Assembly: GCF_009193155.1 (NCBI RefSeq) | Contig: NZ_VUKD01000002.1 | Coordinates: 1-64,000, forward strand | DNA: 64,000 bases | Source of the DNA: Georgenia subflava | Lineage (GTDB): Bacteria; Actinomycetota; Actinomycetes; Actinomycetales; Actinomycetaceae | Direction: 5' to 3' | Shown here: positions 8,905 to 16,543 of the stretch, piece after piece | Layout: the number at the start of each line of letters is the position of its first letter | How positions within the stretch are numbered: position 1 is the stretch's first letter | Position numbers and translations under genes: made by a program | Notes under the pieces: model-generated | Database searches by the model: none | What the model was told of the DNA's origin: nothing | Seen by the model: only the letters and a program-made list of their open reading frames with translations

Positions 8905-9008
8905 GAGCAGCCGTGCGGTGGAGAGCGGCCATGCGGTGGGGAGCGGCCATGCCGGGGAGCAGCCGTGCGGCGGGGAGCAGCCGTGCGGCGGGGAGCAGCC
9001 ATGCCGGC
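8905..9008. repeat. Tandem repeat, about six 18-bp units
   Basis: Units of 18 bases, consensus gagcagccgtgcggcggg, run head to tail at 8905, 8923, 8941, 8957, 8975 and 8993. The third unit is two bases short and the last is partial. Two adjacent units (8957-8992) are identical. The array fills most of the spacer between the VOC gene and the acetyltransferase gene, so it lies in their shared promoter region. Confidence 0.85.
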
Positions 9009-9062
9009 GCCGGCGTGGACGCCGTCCGGAATGGTCCGGTCGCCGTCGGTGTTCGACCGGAC

Positions 9063-9389
9063 ATGGAGACCACAGTTCGCCAGGGCACGGGCCGGTACGA
9101 GATCGCCGCCGACGGAAAGGTCGTGGGCGTCGCCCTCTACCTCGACGACGGCGGCCGGCGCATCTTCTTCCACACCGAGGTCGCCGACGCCTACGAGGGC
9201 CAGGGACTCGCCGGAAAGCTCGTGCGCCAGGCGCTGGAGGAGACCCGCACCCAGGGCCTGCGGGTGGTGCCCGTGTGCCCCTACGTCAAGGGCTACGTCG
9301 AGCGGCACCACGAGTACGACGACATCGTCGACCCGGTCACGGACGAGGCCGTCCAGCTCGTCCGTGAGCACCAGGCGGCCGCACGGTGA
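9063..9389 (+). CDS. Short GNAT-like N-acetyltransferase (NATD1 type)
   Basis: A 108-residue minimal acetyltransferase. It shows ADGKVVGVALYLDDGG, then HTEVADAYEGQGLAGKLV, which is the acetyl-CoA loop, and VVPVCPYVKGYVERHHEYDD at the end. This is the signature of the small NATD1/YjdJ-like branch, whose substrates are unknown. The ATG at 9063 gives the family's length; the longer reading frame upstream runs through the tandem repeat. Its last four bases overlap the next gene (GTGA), so the two are probably translated together. Confidence 0.8.
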   Translation: METTVRQGTGRYEIAADGKVVGVALYLDDGGRRIFFHTEVADAYEGQGLAGKLVRQALEETRTQGLRVVPVCPYVKGYVERHHEYDDIVDPVTDEAVQLVREHQAAAR

Positions 9390-9841
9390 CCGCGCACGTC
9401 CCGATCGACACCACGCACCGCGGCGCCAGCAAGGCCCTCGCCGGACTGGTCGCGCAGGTGCGCATGGCGGCGGAACGGCAGGGAGTCTCCCGCCGCCTCA
9501 TGGAGCTGGTCAACGTCCGCGCCTCCCAGCTCAACGGCTGCGCCCGGTGCCTCGACGAGCACATCCCCAGGGCGCTCGAGGCCGGTGAGACCATCCAGCG
9601 CATCGGCGTCCTGCCCGCCTGGCGGGAGACCCGGCTCTTCGACGAGGTCGAGCGCGCCGCGCTGGAGATCACCGAGTCGGTCACCCAGGACTCCGGCCAT
9701 CTGGCCGACGACGACCGTCGACGCCTGCGCGAGGTGCTCGGGGACGAGCGGTTCTCCCTCGTCGCCTGGATCGCCATCACCATCAACTCCTACAACCGGG
9801 TCTCGATCCTCAGCGGCCACCAGCCACGCCACCGCGACTGA
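9386..9841 (+). CDS. Carboxymuconolactone decarboxylase / AhpD-like protein
   Basis: A 151-residue all-helical protein of the AhpD-like superfamily. The redox motif CARC is present in NGCARCLDEH, followed by His and Glu as in alkylhydroperoxidase-type members, which reduce peroxides or act as electron relays. GTG start overlapping the acetyltransferase stop by four bases. Such two-gene pairs may deal with oxidative stress, but no partner reductase lies next to it. The following spacer (9842-9965) leads to the toxin-antitoxin pair. Confidence 0.85.
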   Translation: MTAHVPIDTTHRGASKALAGLVAQVRMAAERQGVSRRLMELVNVRASQLNGCARCLDEHIPRALEAGETIQRIGVLPAWRETRLFDEVERAALEITESVTQDSGHLADDDRRRLREVLGDERFSLVAWIAITINSYNRVSILSGHQPRHRD

Positions 9842-9931
9842 CCGCCGGATCCTTCCGCCAGGCTCACGGGTCGTCCAGCTCTTCCAGCTCCGTACCCACG
9901 ACGCTGGCGTGCTCCGCACCCGTAGACTCGG

Positions 9932-9958
9932 TGTGTCACCGAATACCTCGGTGATACA
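9932..9958. promoter_or_regulatory. Inverted-repeat operator of the VapBC-like pair
   Basis: TGTGTCACCGA (9932-9942) and TCGGTGATACA (9948-9958) form an inverted repeat matching at ten of eleven positions around a five-base spacer. It ends seven bases before the antitoxin ATG. A further TCGGT half-site lies on each side. This is the usual place for autorepression by a toxin-antitoxin complex. Confidence 0.7.
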
Positions 9959-9965
9959 CTTCGGT

Positions 9966-10229
9966 ATGCCTACCACCCGGCGGCGCCATCAGATCACCGA
10001 GACCTCCGCCGTGGAGCGCGCCATCGAGACCGCGTTGCGACGCTGGCCCGGCGAGTCCCGCTCGAGAGCACTGCTCAGGCTGATCGAGATCGGTTCCGCA
10101 CATCTCGACCGGGAGCTGCAGGTCGAGCAGACCGGGCGCAAGGAAGCTCTCAAGGCCATCGCCGAGGAGTACGACGGGCTCGTATCGCGCGAACAGCTCG
10201 CCGAGCTGAGGCAGGACTGGCCCGCGTGA
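9966..10229 (+). CDS. vapB: Putative VapB-like antitoxin
   Basis: An 87-residue protein, basic at the N terminus and acidic at the C terminus (EEYDGLVSREQLAELRQDWPA), the usual arrangement of an antitoxin with a DNA-binding head and a toxin-wrapping tail. I do not recognise the DNA-binding fold with certainty, but the middle segment RWPGESRSRALLRLIEIG could be a ribbon-helix-helix. The call rests on its position: its stop overlaps the GTG of a PIN-domain toxin by four bases, and a palindromic operator precedes it. Confidence 0.75.
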   Translation: MPTTRRRHQITETSAVERAIETALRRWPGESRSRALLRLIEIGSAHLDRELQVEQTGRKEALKAIAEEYDGLVSREQLAELRQDWPA

Positions 10230-10609
10230 TCGTCCTTGATGCAAGCGTGATCATCGCGGCGCTCAACCCACGCGAGGCCCGGCACGCCGACGCGGTGGAA
10301 GTCCTGGCGGACCCACGTCACGCTCCGTTCCTCATGCACACCATCAACCTCGCCGAGGTGCTCGTCGGTGCTGCTCGGGCGGGCCGGGCCGCTGAGCTGG
10401 CGGCGGACCTCGCCGGTCTCGGCATCGTTGCCGCCGAGCCGGGAGAGGGTGAGGCGCTGGCCCTGGCGACCCTTCGCGTGCAGACGAGACTGAAGATGCC
10501 GGACTGTTGCGCCCTCGAGGTTGCGGCGAGACATCGGGCGCCACTCGCGACCCTCGATGGCTCGCTTCGCGACGCTGCCCGTAGCCGGGGCCTCACGACG
10601 CTCCCCTGA
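10226..10609 (+). CDS. vapC: PIN-domain ribonuclease toxin, VapC family
   Basis: A 127-residue PIN domain. Acidic active-site residues are all in place: Asp5 in MIVLDAS, Glu44 in NLAEVL, Asp near 94 in KMPDCC and Asp near 112 in ATLDGS. VapC toxins cut tRNA or rRNA and are held inactive by their antitoxin, which is encoded immediately upstream with a four-base overlap. The length is normal and there is no frameshift, so the pair looks intact and active. It ends 14 bases before the convergent lipase maturation factor gene. Confidence 0.9.
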   Translation: MIVLDASVIIAALNPREARHADAVEVLADPRHAPFLMHTINLAEVLVGAARAGRAAELAADLAGLGIVAAEPGEGEALALATLRVQTRLKMPDCCALEVAARHRAPLATLDGSLRDAARSRGLTTLP

Positions 10610-10622
10610 GACCCGCCGCCGG

Positions 10623-12065
10623 TCAGCGGAACCCGCGCATCGACGCCAGGTCCTGCGGTGCCACGAGGATGCCGTCCTCACGGCGCACCCAGCACTGGCG
10701 GGTCCGCCGCAGCTCCTCCACGGTCGTGTACCGGTAGCGGAACACCCGCGCACGGACGTAGCGCGGCCGTGCGCCGTCGAACGGGTCCCGGTGCAGGAGC
10801 CGGAGCGTGGCCGGGTCCGCCTCGAGCAGCCGCAGCAGGAACGCCGTGAACCAGCCGTGCTGGGACGGTGAGCCGAGCGCCAGGAACCACATCCCCCAGT
10901 CCAGTCGGAGGTGGTACGGCGCGAACTGGCGCGGCCACCGACCGGTCGGGCCGGGCTTGCCCCGGAACTCGTACTCGCGCCAGTCGGTGGTGAACGGGTC
11001 GTCGTCGTCGGTGCCCTCCACCACCACCTCGGACCGCCGCCGGGTGATCGACCCGAACGCCCCGTACGCGCCGACGAGGTGCCAACGGTTGAACGAGGCG
11101 TTCATCGCCTGGTGCTTCGACAGGAGGTTCTTCGCCGGCCACCAGCTCAGCACCAGCACCAGCGCGGTCACCGCCAGCACCACGACGACGAACCACACGG
11201 GCGTGGGTCCGTGCGCGGCGGGGCTCGCCGTCGCCGGCACGAGCGTGGCCAGCGCCTCGTCCCCGACGGCGGAGAACGCGAGCAGCATTGTCAGCCAGTT
11301 CAGCCAGGCGAAGTTCCCCGAGAGCACGAGCCACAGCTGGGTCACGACGACGATCGCGGCGGCGACGGAGGCGACCGGCTGCGGGGCGAAGAGCAGGAAC
11401 GGGACGATCAGCTGGGTCACGTGGTTCGCGGCCACCTCGACCTTGTGCAGCGGCCGGGGCAGGTGGTGGAAGAACCAGCTCAGCGGTCCCGGCATCGGCT
11501 GCGTCTCGTGGTGGTAGTACAGAGCCGTCAGGTCGCGCCAGACGACGTCGCCGCGCATCTTGATCATCCCGGCGCCGAACTCCACCCGGAACACCAGCCA
11601 CCGGAACATGACGATCACCGTGATCGGCGTCGCCACCTGGTCCGAGCCGAGGAACGCGGCGAGGAAGCCGGCCTCGAGGAGCAGCGACTCCCACCCGAAG
11701 CCGTAGAACACCTGGCCCACGTTGACGATCGACAGGTAGATCCCGTACATCGCCAGGAACACCAGCATCGGGACCCACGGCGGACCGGACTGCGGGAGCC
11801 CCACGACCACGCTGACCGCCAGCACCGCACCCACCCAGCCGGCGACGAGCAGCAGGCGGTCGGAGTACCACCGGCGGAACAGGGTCGGTCCGGCCCGGGC
11901 GCCGACCCGGTCGACGAAGCGCGGCACCGGCAGGAGCCCGTGCTCGCCCAGCAGCGGCCGGAACTGACGCAGCACCGCCACGAAGGCCACCAGGTAGACC
12001 GCAGCGATCCCGCGCTGCAGGACGAACCGGGCGGCGTCGTAGGTCTCCGCCCCGAACCAGTCCAT
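10623..12065 (-). CDS. Lipase maturation factor family membrane protein
   Basis: A 480-residue polytopic membrane protein of the LMF1 family. It begins MDWFGAETYDAARFVLQRGI, typical of the family, has about nine hydrophobic segments, and ends in the conserved soluble region with WREYEFRGKPG and HLRLDWGMWFLALG. In animals LMF1 helps fold secreted lipases; bacterial members are uncharacterised. The ATG at 12065 has a good ribosome binding site (gggaggagg); the reading frame further upstream runs through repetitive spacer. Monocistronic. Confidence 0.85.
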   Translation of the reverse strand: MDWFGAETYDAARFVLQRGIAAVYLVAFVAVLRQFRPLLGEHGLLPVPRFVDRVGARAGPTLFRRWYSDRLLLVAGWVGAVLAVSVVVGLPQSGPPWVPMLVFLAMYGIYLSIVNVGQVFYGFGWESLLLEAGFLAAFLGSDQVATPITVIVMFRWLVFRVEFGAGMIKMRGDVVWRDLTALYYHHETQPMPGPLSWFFHHLPRPLHKVEVAANHVTQLIVPFLLFAPQPVASVAAAIVVVTQLWLVLSGNFAWLNWLTMLLAFSAVGDEALATLVPATASPAAHGPTPVWFVVVVLAVTALVLVLSWWPAKNLLSKHQAMNASFNRWHLVGAYGAFGSITRRRSEVVVEGTDDDDPFTTDWREYEFRGKPGPTGRWPRQFAPYHLRLDWGMWFLALGSPSQHGWFTAFLLRLLEADPATLRLLHRDPFDGARPRYVRARVFRYRYTTVEELRRTRQCWVRREDGILVAPQDLASMRGFR

Positions 12066-12373
12066 GGCCGCGCCTCCTCCCGAGCCCACCAGCCATTGCA
12101 CACCCGGGTGCAGGGCCACGCAGCGCAAGAGCTGGCGCACGGCCACGCAGCACAAGAGCGGGCATGTCCACCTACGACCACGCAGCACGAGAGCGGGCAG
12201 GTCCGCGCACCGCCAGGAGCGCAGGTCCACGCACCGCAGGAGCGGGGCACATCGCTACGTCGGGGCCGGATCTGCCGTTGATTGACGCGCGTCATGGTTC
12301 GCGGAGCCAGCCGTCCATAACGTCGGTGTCAGAGCCCCGGAGCAGCCGGGGCGGTCCCGAGAGGATGATCACG
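12066..12373. other. Divergent spacer with imperfect repeats and a palindrome
   Basis: No gene is visible. The left half has diverged copies of a unit beginning ccacgcagc at 12116, 12143 and 12178, followed by shorter cgcaggag-type copies up to about 12250. The right half has the perfect palindrome TGACGCGCGTCA and then the ribosome binding site of the HMA gene. It must hold the promoters of both flanking genes. Confidence 0.6.
12283..12294. promoter_or_regulatory. Perfect 12-bp palindrome ahead of the metal-transport genes
   Basis: TGACGCGCGTCA is self-complementary and lies about 80 bases upstream of the HMA/P-type ATPase genes. It is a candidate operator for a metal-sensing repressor. No regulator gene is next to it. 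Confidence 0.35.
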
Positions 12374-12613
12374 ATGAGCGCCACCGCTCCCACCACCACC
12401 CGCACCGTGCTGCGCGCCGAGGGCTTCTCCTGCCCGTCCTGCGTGGCGAAGATCGAGAAGCAGGTCAACCGCCTCGACGGCGTCTCGGCCGTCAAGGTCC
12501 ACTTCGCCTCCTCGCGCATCGAGGTCGACCACGACCCGGCCAGGGTCGGCGCCGACGACCTCGTGGCCGCCGTCGGCAGGGCCGGCTACGTCGCCCGGCC
12601 GTCGGCGTTCTGA
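12374..12613 (+). CDS. Heavy-metal-associated (HMA) domain protein
   Basis: A 79-residue single HMA domain with the metal-binding motif FSCPSC (Cys at 20 and 23) and the usual beta-alpha-beta pattern ending in VGRAGYV. It should bind a soft metal ion such as Cu(I), Zn or Cd in the cytoplasm and hand it to the ATPase encoded 15 bases downstream, which itself lacks an HMA domain. The ATG at 12374 has gagagg nine bases upstream; an ATG three codons earlier is too close to that site. Confidence 0.88.
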   Translation: MSATAPTTTRTVLRAEGFSCPSCVAKIEKQVNRLDGVSAVKVHFASSRIEVDHDPARVGADDLVAAVGRAGYVARPSAF

Positions 12614-12628
12614 GCTCGGAGCGCAGCC

Positions 12629-14554
12629 ATGAACACGCTCCGGCAGTGGTGGCGCGGCAGGTGGACGGTCCCGGTCGTCTCCGGCCTCCTGATCCTCGCC
12701 TCGATCGTCATCGCCCGGGCCTTCGGCTCGGACGCCGTCTCCGACGCCGCCATGGTCGCCGCCGCGGTGGTGGCCGGCGCCGGGATCGTCGTCAAGGCGG
12801 TCCGGGCCCTGACGGCCAAGGTCGTCGGCATCGACCTGCTGGTCTCCGTGGCCGCCGTCGGTGCCGTCATCATCGGCGAGTACTGGGAGGCCGCAGCGGT
12901 CACCTTCCTCTTCGCCGTCGGGCACGCCCTCGAGGCGGCCACGCTCAGCAGGACCCGCTCGGCACTTGCCGAGCTCGTCGCCGTCGCCCCCGACGTCGCC
13001 GTGGTCCTGCGCGACGGCGAGCAGGTCGAGGTCCCGGCCGGCGCCGTCGTCGTGGGCGAGACGGTCCTCGTCAAGAACGGCGCGAAGGTGCCGGTCGACG
13101 GTGAGGTCGTCGGCGGCACCGGCGCGCTGGACGAGGCCTCCATCACCGGTGAGTCCATCCCGGTGGAGAAGGTGAGCGGCGACAGGGTGTTCGCCGGCAC
13201 CGTCTCGCGCGGCGGATTCCTGCAGGTCCGCGCCACCGGCATCGGCGCCGACACGACCCTGGCCCGGATCATCCACCGCGTGGAGGAGGCCCAGGACGCC
13301 AAGGCCAGGACCCAGGCGTTCATGGACCGCTTCTCCGCCTGGTACACCCCGGCCATCATCGTGCTGGCCCTCGTGGTCGGGCTGCTGACCGGCGACGTCG
13401 TGCTCGCCCTGACCCTGCTGGTGATCGGCTGCCCCGGGGCGCTGGTCATCTCCATCCCGGTCTCGGTCGTCGCCGGCATCGGCCGCGCCGCCAAGGACGG
13501 CATCCTCATCAAGGGCGGTGAGTTCCTCGAGACCTCCGCGAGGATCACCGCCGTCGCGGTGGACAAGACCGGCACCCTGACCAAGGGCACGCCCAGGCTC
13601 ACCGACGTCGTCGTGCTCGATCCCGCGGCCGACCGGGTGACCGTCCTCACCTGGGCCGCGCGCGCCGAGGCCGGCTCCGAGCATCCCCTCGCCCGCCCGA
13701 TCCTCGACGGCGCAGCCGCCGAGGGCCTGGCCACCCCAGGCCTGCCCGAGCACACCGAGCCGGTCCCCGGCATGGGCATCACCGCCACCTCCGACGGGCG
13801 GCGCGTCCTCGTGGGCAACGCTGCCCTGCTCGCCCAGCACGGCCTCGACGACGGCGGAGCCGCGGCGGTCGCCGAGGAGCTCGCCGCCGCCGGGCGCACC
13901 CCGATGATCGTGGTGGTCGACGACGCCGTGCTCGGCGTGGTCGCGGTCGCCGACGAGGTCCGCGCGGACGCCGCCGACATGGTGGACCGCCTGCACGCCG
14001 CCGGTGTCAAGAAGGTGGTCATGCTCACCGGCGACGTCCCGCTCGTGGCCCACGCCGTCGGTGCGGTTACCGGGGTGGACGACGTCCGGGCCGGTCTCCT
14101 CCCGGAGGACAAGCTCGACGCCGTCCGCGAGCTGCAGCAGCAGGGGTACGTCGTGGCCATGGTCGGCGACGGCGTCAACGACGCCCCGGCGCTCGCGACC
14201 GCCGACGTCGGCGTGGCGATGGGGGCGGCCGGCTCCGCCGTCGCCGTCGAGACCGCGGACATCGCCCTGATGGGTGACGACCTCCGCAAGCTGCCCGAGG
14301 CGATCTCGCTGGCGAGGCGCACGGTGAGCACCATGCGGCAGAACATCGCCGTCGCACTGGTCACCGTGACCCTGCTGCTCGCCGGCGTCCTCCTCGGCGG
14401 CGTCACGATGTCGGTCGGGATGCTCGTCCACGAGGCGTCGGTGCTGCTGGTGATCCTCAACGCCATGCGGCTGCTGCGACGTCGGCCGGAGCACGCCGCC
14501 GCCCGGGTGGCCGCGGCAACCGTCCCCGCACCGCGCGTCCCCCAGGAGGCCTGA
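12629..14554 (+). CDS. Heavy-metal-transporting P1B-type ATPase
   Basis: A 641-residue metal-exporting ATPase. Visible motifs are TGES in the actuator domain, the phosphorylation site DKTGTLT (Asp312), the SEHPLA motif and the hinge GDGVNDAPAL. The membrane metal site reads CPG (Cys268) where most members have CPC, CPH or SPC. No N-terminal HMA domain is present; that role is probably filled by the small HMA protein upstream. Related CPG-type pumps are linked to Zn, Cd or Co, but the ion cannot be fixed from sequence. Confidence 0.88.
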   Translation: MNTLRQWWRGRWTVPVVSGLLILASIVIARAFGSDAVSDAAMVAAAVVAGAGIVVKAVRALTAKVVGIDLLVSVAAVGAVIIGEYWEAAAVTFLFAVGHALEAATLSRTRSALAELVAVAPDVAVVLRDGEQVEVPAGAVVVGETVLVKNGAKVPVDGEVVGGTGALDEASITGESIPVEKVSGDRVFAGTVSRGGFLQVRATGIGADTTLARIIHRVEEAQDAKARTQAFMDRFSAWYTPAIIVLALVVGLLTGDVVLALTLLVIGCPGALVISIPVSVVAGIGRAAKDGILIKGGEFLETSARITAVAVDKTGTLTKGTPRLTDVVVLDPAADRVTVLTWAARAEAGSEHPLARPILDGAAAEGLATPGLPEHTEPVPGMGITATSDGRRVLVGNAALLAQHGLDDGGAAAVAEELAAAGRTPMIVVVDDAVLGVVAVADEVRADAADMVDRLHAAGVKKVVMLTGDVPLVAHAVGAVTGVDDVRAGLLPEDKLDAVRELQQQGYVVAMVGDGVNDAPALATADVGVAMGAAGSAVAVETADIALMGDDLRKLPEAISLARRTVSTMRQNIAVALVTVTLLLAGVLLGGVTMSVGMLVHEASVLLVILNAMRLLRRRPEHAAARVAAATVPAPRVPQEA

Positions 14555-14584
14555 GCCCCGGCGGTCCCACGGACCCGACGCCGC

Positions 14585-14611
14585 CCCGTCACCGACCCCG
14601 TCGGTGACGGG
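14585..14611. terminator. Bidirectional terminator between ATPase and cupin genes
   Basis: CCCGTCACCGA and TCGGTGACGGG form a perfect eleven-base stem with a five-base loop. An overlapping alternative stem GACCCCGTC/GACGGGGTC (14594-14614) is also possible. It lies between two convergent genes, the expected place for a terminator serving both. Confidence 0.75.
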
Positions 14612-14641
14612 GTCGGTGACCGGGGGCGGAAGTTGCCGGGG

Positions 14642-15025
14642 CTACCGGGCGCGCTGCGGGCCGTCGCCCTGGCCGACGCTGGTGACAGTCGTCAGCAGGA
14701 ACACCGAGTCCGCCAGGGCAAGCACCGCGTGCCGCTTGTGGGTGAGGACGTCGAGCTCGCCGGCGCCGATCTCCGCGGTGTCGAGCCCGGTGACCCGGAC
14801 CCGGCCGAGGAGGACCTGGATGCTGGCGGCGTCGGGGGAGTTGTGCTCGGCCAGCTCGACCCCCTCGCGCAGGGCCAGGATCGACTGGCGCAGGACGCCG
14901 TCGTGCAGGATCAGCTCGGCGCTACGACCGTTGGACTCGGCCTTGGCGGTGGCGAGGTGGGACGCGGCGAGGCTGGACAGATCGGCCACGAGTTCCTCCA
15001 GGTTCGGTAGGACGACGACACCCAC
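14642..15025 (-). CDS. Cupin-fold small protein
   Basis: A 127-residue protein with the beta-barrel pattern of a cupin: LRQSILALREGVELAEHNSP for the first motif and VLTHKRHAVLALADSVFLLTTV for the second. In this subfamily the first-motif metal ligands are largely absent, so it may bind a ligand rather than catalyse a reaction. It is similar to small actinobacterial cupins often annotated as LuxR-linked or stress-related. Convergent with the metal ATPase; divergent from the flavoprotein at 15158. Confidence 0.7.
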   Translation of the reverse strand: MGVVVLPNLEELVADLSSLAASHLATAKAESNGRSAELILHDGVLRQSILALREGVELAEHNSPDAASIQVLLGRVRVTGLDTAEIGAGELDVLTHKRHAVLALADSVFLLTTVTSVGQGDGPQRAR

Positions 15026-15157
15026 TATGCCGCTCGGGCGCGTGACCCACTAGGCCGGTCGGGTGCGTGCGGGGCACCGCCGGGGTTCGCGTCACGTGCG
15101 GCGAAGCGGGAGAGTGGTTTCCGGGACCGGGTGGGCCGGGAGGAGCTGGAGGTAGCG

Positions 15158-16543
15158 ATGAGCGCGATCGAGACCGAGGACGTCGAGCTGCTGGTGATCG
15201 GCGGCGGCAAGGCCGGCAAGTCGCTCGCCATGGATCGTGCCAAGGCTGGCTGGGACGTCGCCATGGTCGAGCGGGACAAGATCGGCGGCACCTGCATCAA
15301 CGTCGCCTGCATCCCCACCAAGGCGCTGGTCGGCTCGGCCCGCACCCTCCTGACGGCCCGCGGCGCCGCCGAGATGGGCGTCGACCTGCCCGGCGAGCCG
15401 ACCATCTCGCTCGAGCGTCTCCGCGAGCACAAGGAGTCGGTCGTCGGCGGCATGGTCGACGCCCACAAGAAGCTCTTCGCCGACTCCGGCATGGACTTCG
15501 TCCTCGGCACCGCACGCTTCGTCGCCGAGCGCACGGTCGAGGTCAGCACCGACGGCGGGAAGCGGCGCCTGCGGGGGCGCGACGTCGTCGTCAACACCGG
15601 GACGGCGCCGGCTGAGCCGGACCTTCCCGGGCTGGCGGACGCCGACGTGTGGAACTCCGAGACGATCCTGCACCTCGAGCGGCTGCCCGAGTCCCTCCTC
15701 GTGCTCGGGGGCGGCTACGTGGGGTGCGAGTTCGCGTCGATGTTCGCCGTCTTCGGCACCCGGGTCACGGTGCTGCAAGGACGTGACCAGGTCCTGCCGC
15801 GGGAGGACCCGGACGTCGCCGGCGAGGTGGCCGAGGTCCTCCGGCGCCAGGGGGTGGAGCTGCGGCTCGGTGCGCGGGCGAGTGCTGTCCGCCGCGAGCC
15901 GGGGCACGGGGCCGTCGTCGTCACGCTCGACGACGGCTCAGAGGTCCGCGGGGCCGAGCTGCTCGTCGCCACGGGCCGGCGGCCGGTGACGGCGGACCTC
16001 GGGCTGGCCGTGGCCGGCGTCGAGCTCGACGACCGCGGTTTCGTCGTCGTCGACGAGCGCCTGCGCACCGGCGCAGACCACGTCTGGGCCGTCGGCGACG
16101 TGGCCGGCAGCCCGCAGTTCACGCACGCCTCCTGGAACGACTTCCGCGTCCTCAGGGCGAACCTCACGGGCGGGGACGCCGTCACCGTCGGGCGCCTGGT
16201 GCCCTACGCCGTCTACACCACCCCCGAGCTCGCCAGGGTCGGCCTCAGCGAGACCGAGGCCCGCGAGCACGGCTACGACGTCAAGGTCGCGACGTTGCCC
16301 CTCGCGGCGATACCGCGGGCCAAGACCCTCCACGACACGACGGGCATGTGGAAGGCGGTCGTCGACGCGGCGACGGACCGGATCCTCGGCGTCGCCCTCC
16401 TCGGTCACGGCTCCGGCGAGGTCGTCGCCGCCGTGCAGATGGCGATGCTCGGCGGGCTCACCTACCAGCAGGTCCGCGACGCCGTCATCACCCACCCGAG
16501 CATGGGGGAGGGGCTCAACCTCCTCTTCGACGCCCTGGGATGA
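15158..16543 (+). CDS. Pyridine nucleotide-disulfide oxidoreductase, mercuric reductase/lipoamide dehydrogenase type
   Basis: A 461-residue flavoprotein. It has the FAD-binding GGGKAGK near residue 15, the redox-active disulfide [14 protein letters not shown], an NAD(P)-binding GGGYVG, the second FAD motif [15 protein letters not shown] and a dimerisation domain ending in HPSMGEGLN. It should pass electrons from NAD(P)H to a disulfide or a related substrate. It lacks the C-terminal Cys pair of true mercuric reductase, and no pyruvate-dehydrogenase genes are nearby. The ATG at 15158 has ggaggt four bases upstream. Its stop overlaps the next start (ATGA). Confidence 0.85.
   Translation: MSAIETEDVELLVIGGGKAGKSLAMDRAKAGWDVAMVERDKIGGTCINVACIPTKALVGSARTLLTARGAAEMGVDLPGEPTISLERLREHKESVVGGMVDAHKKLFADSGMDFVLGTARFVAERTVEVSTDGGKRRLRGRDVVVNTGTAPAEPDLPGLADADVWNSETILHLERLPESLLVLGGGYVGCEFASMFAVFGTRVTVLQGRDQVLPREDPDVAGEVAEVLRRQGVELRLGARASAVRREPGHGAVVVTLDDGSEVRGAELLVATGRRPVTADLGLAVAGVELDDRGFVVVDERLRTGADHVWAVGDVAGSPQFTHASWNDFRVLRANLTGGDAVTVGRLVPYAVYTTPELARVGLSETEAREHGYDVKVATLPLAAIPRAKTLHDTTGMWKAVVDAATDRILGVALLGHGSGEVVAAVQMAMLGGLTYQQVRDAVITHPSMGEGLNLLFDALG

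Noticed and set aside
8897-9062. In-frame N-terminal extension of the short acetyltransferase through the 18-base repeats
   Set aside because: The family starts at the ATG of 9063; the extension is only repeat-encoded low-complexity sequence.
15158-16543. True mercuric reductase, which would make the block a mercury-resistance operon
   Set aside because: The C-terminal Cys pair that binds Hg(II), and merR, merT and merP genes, are all missing.
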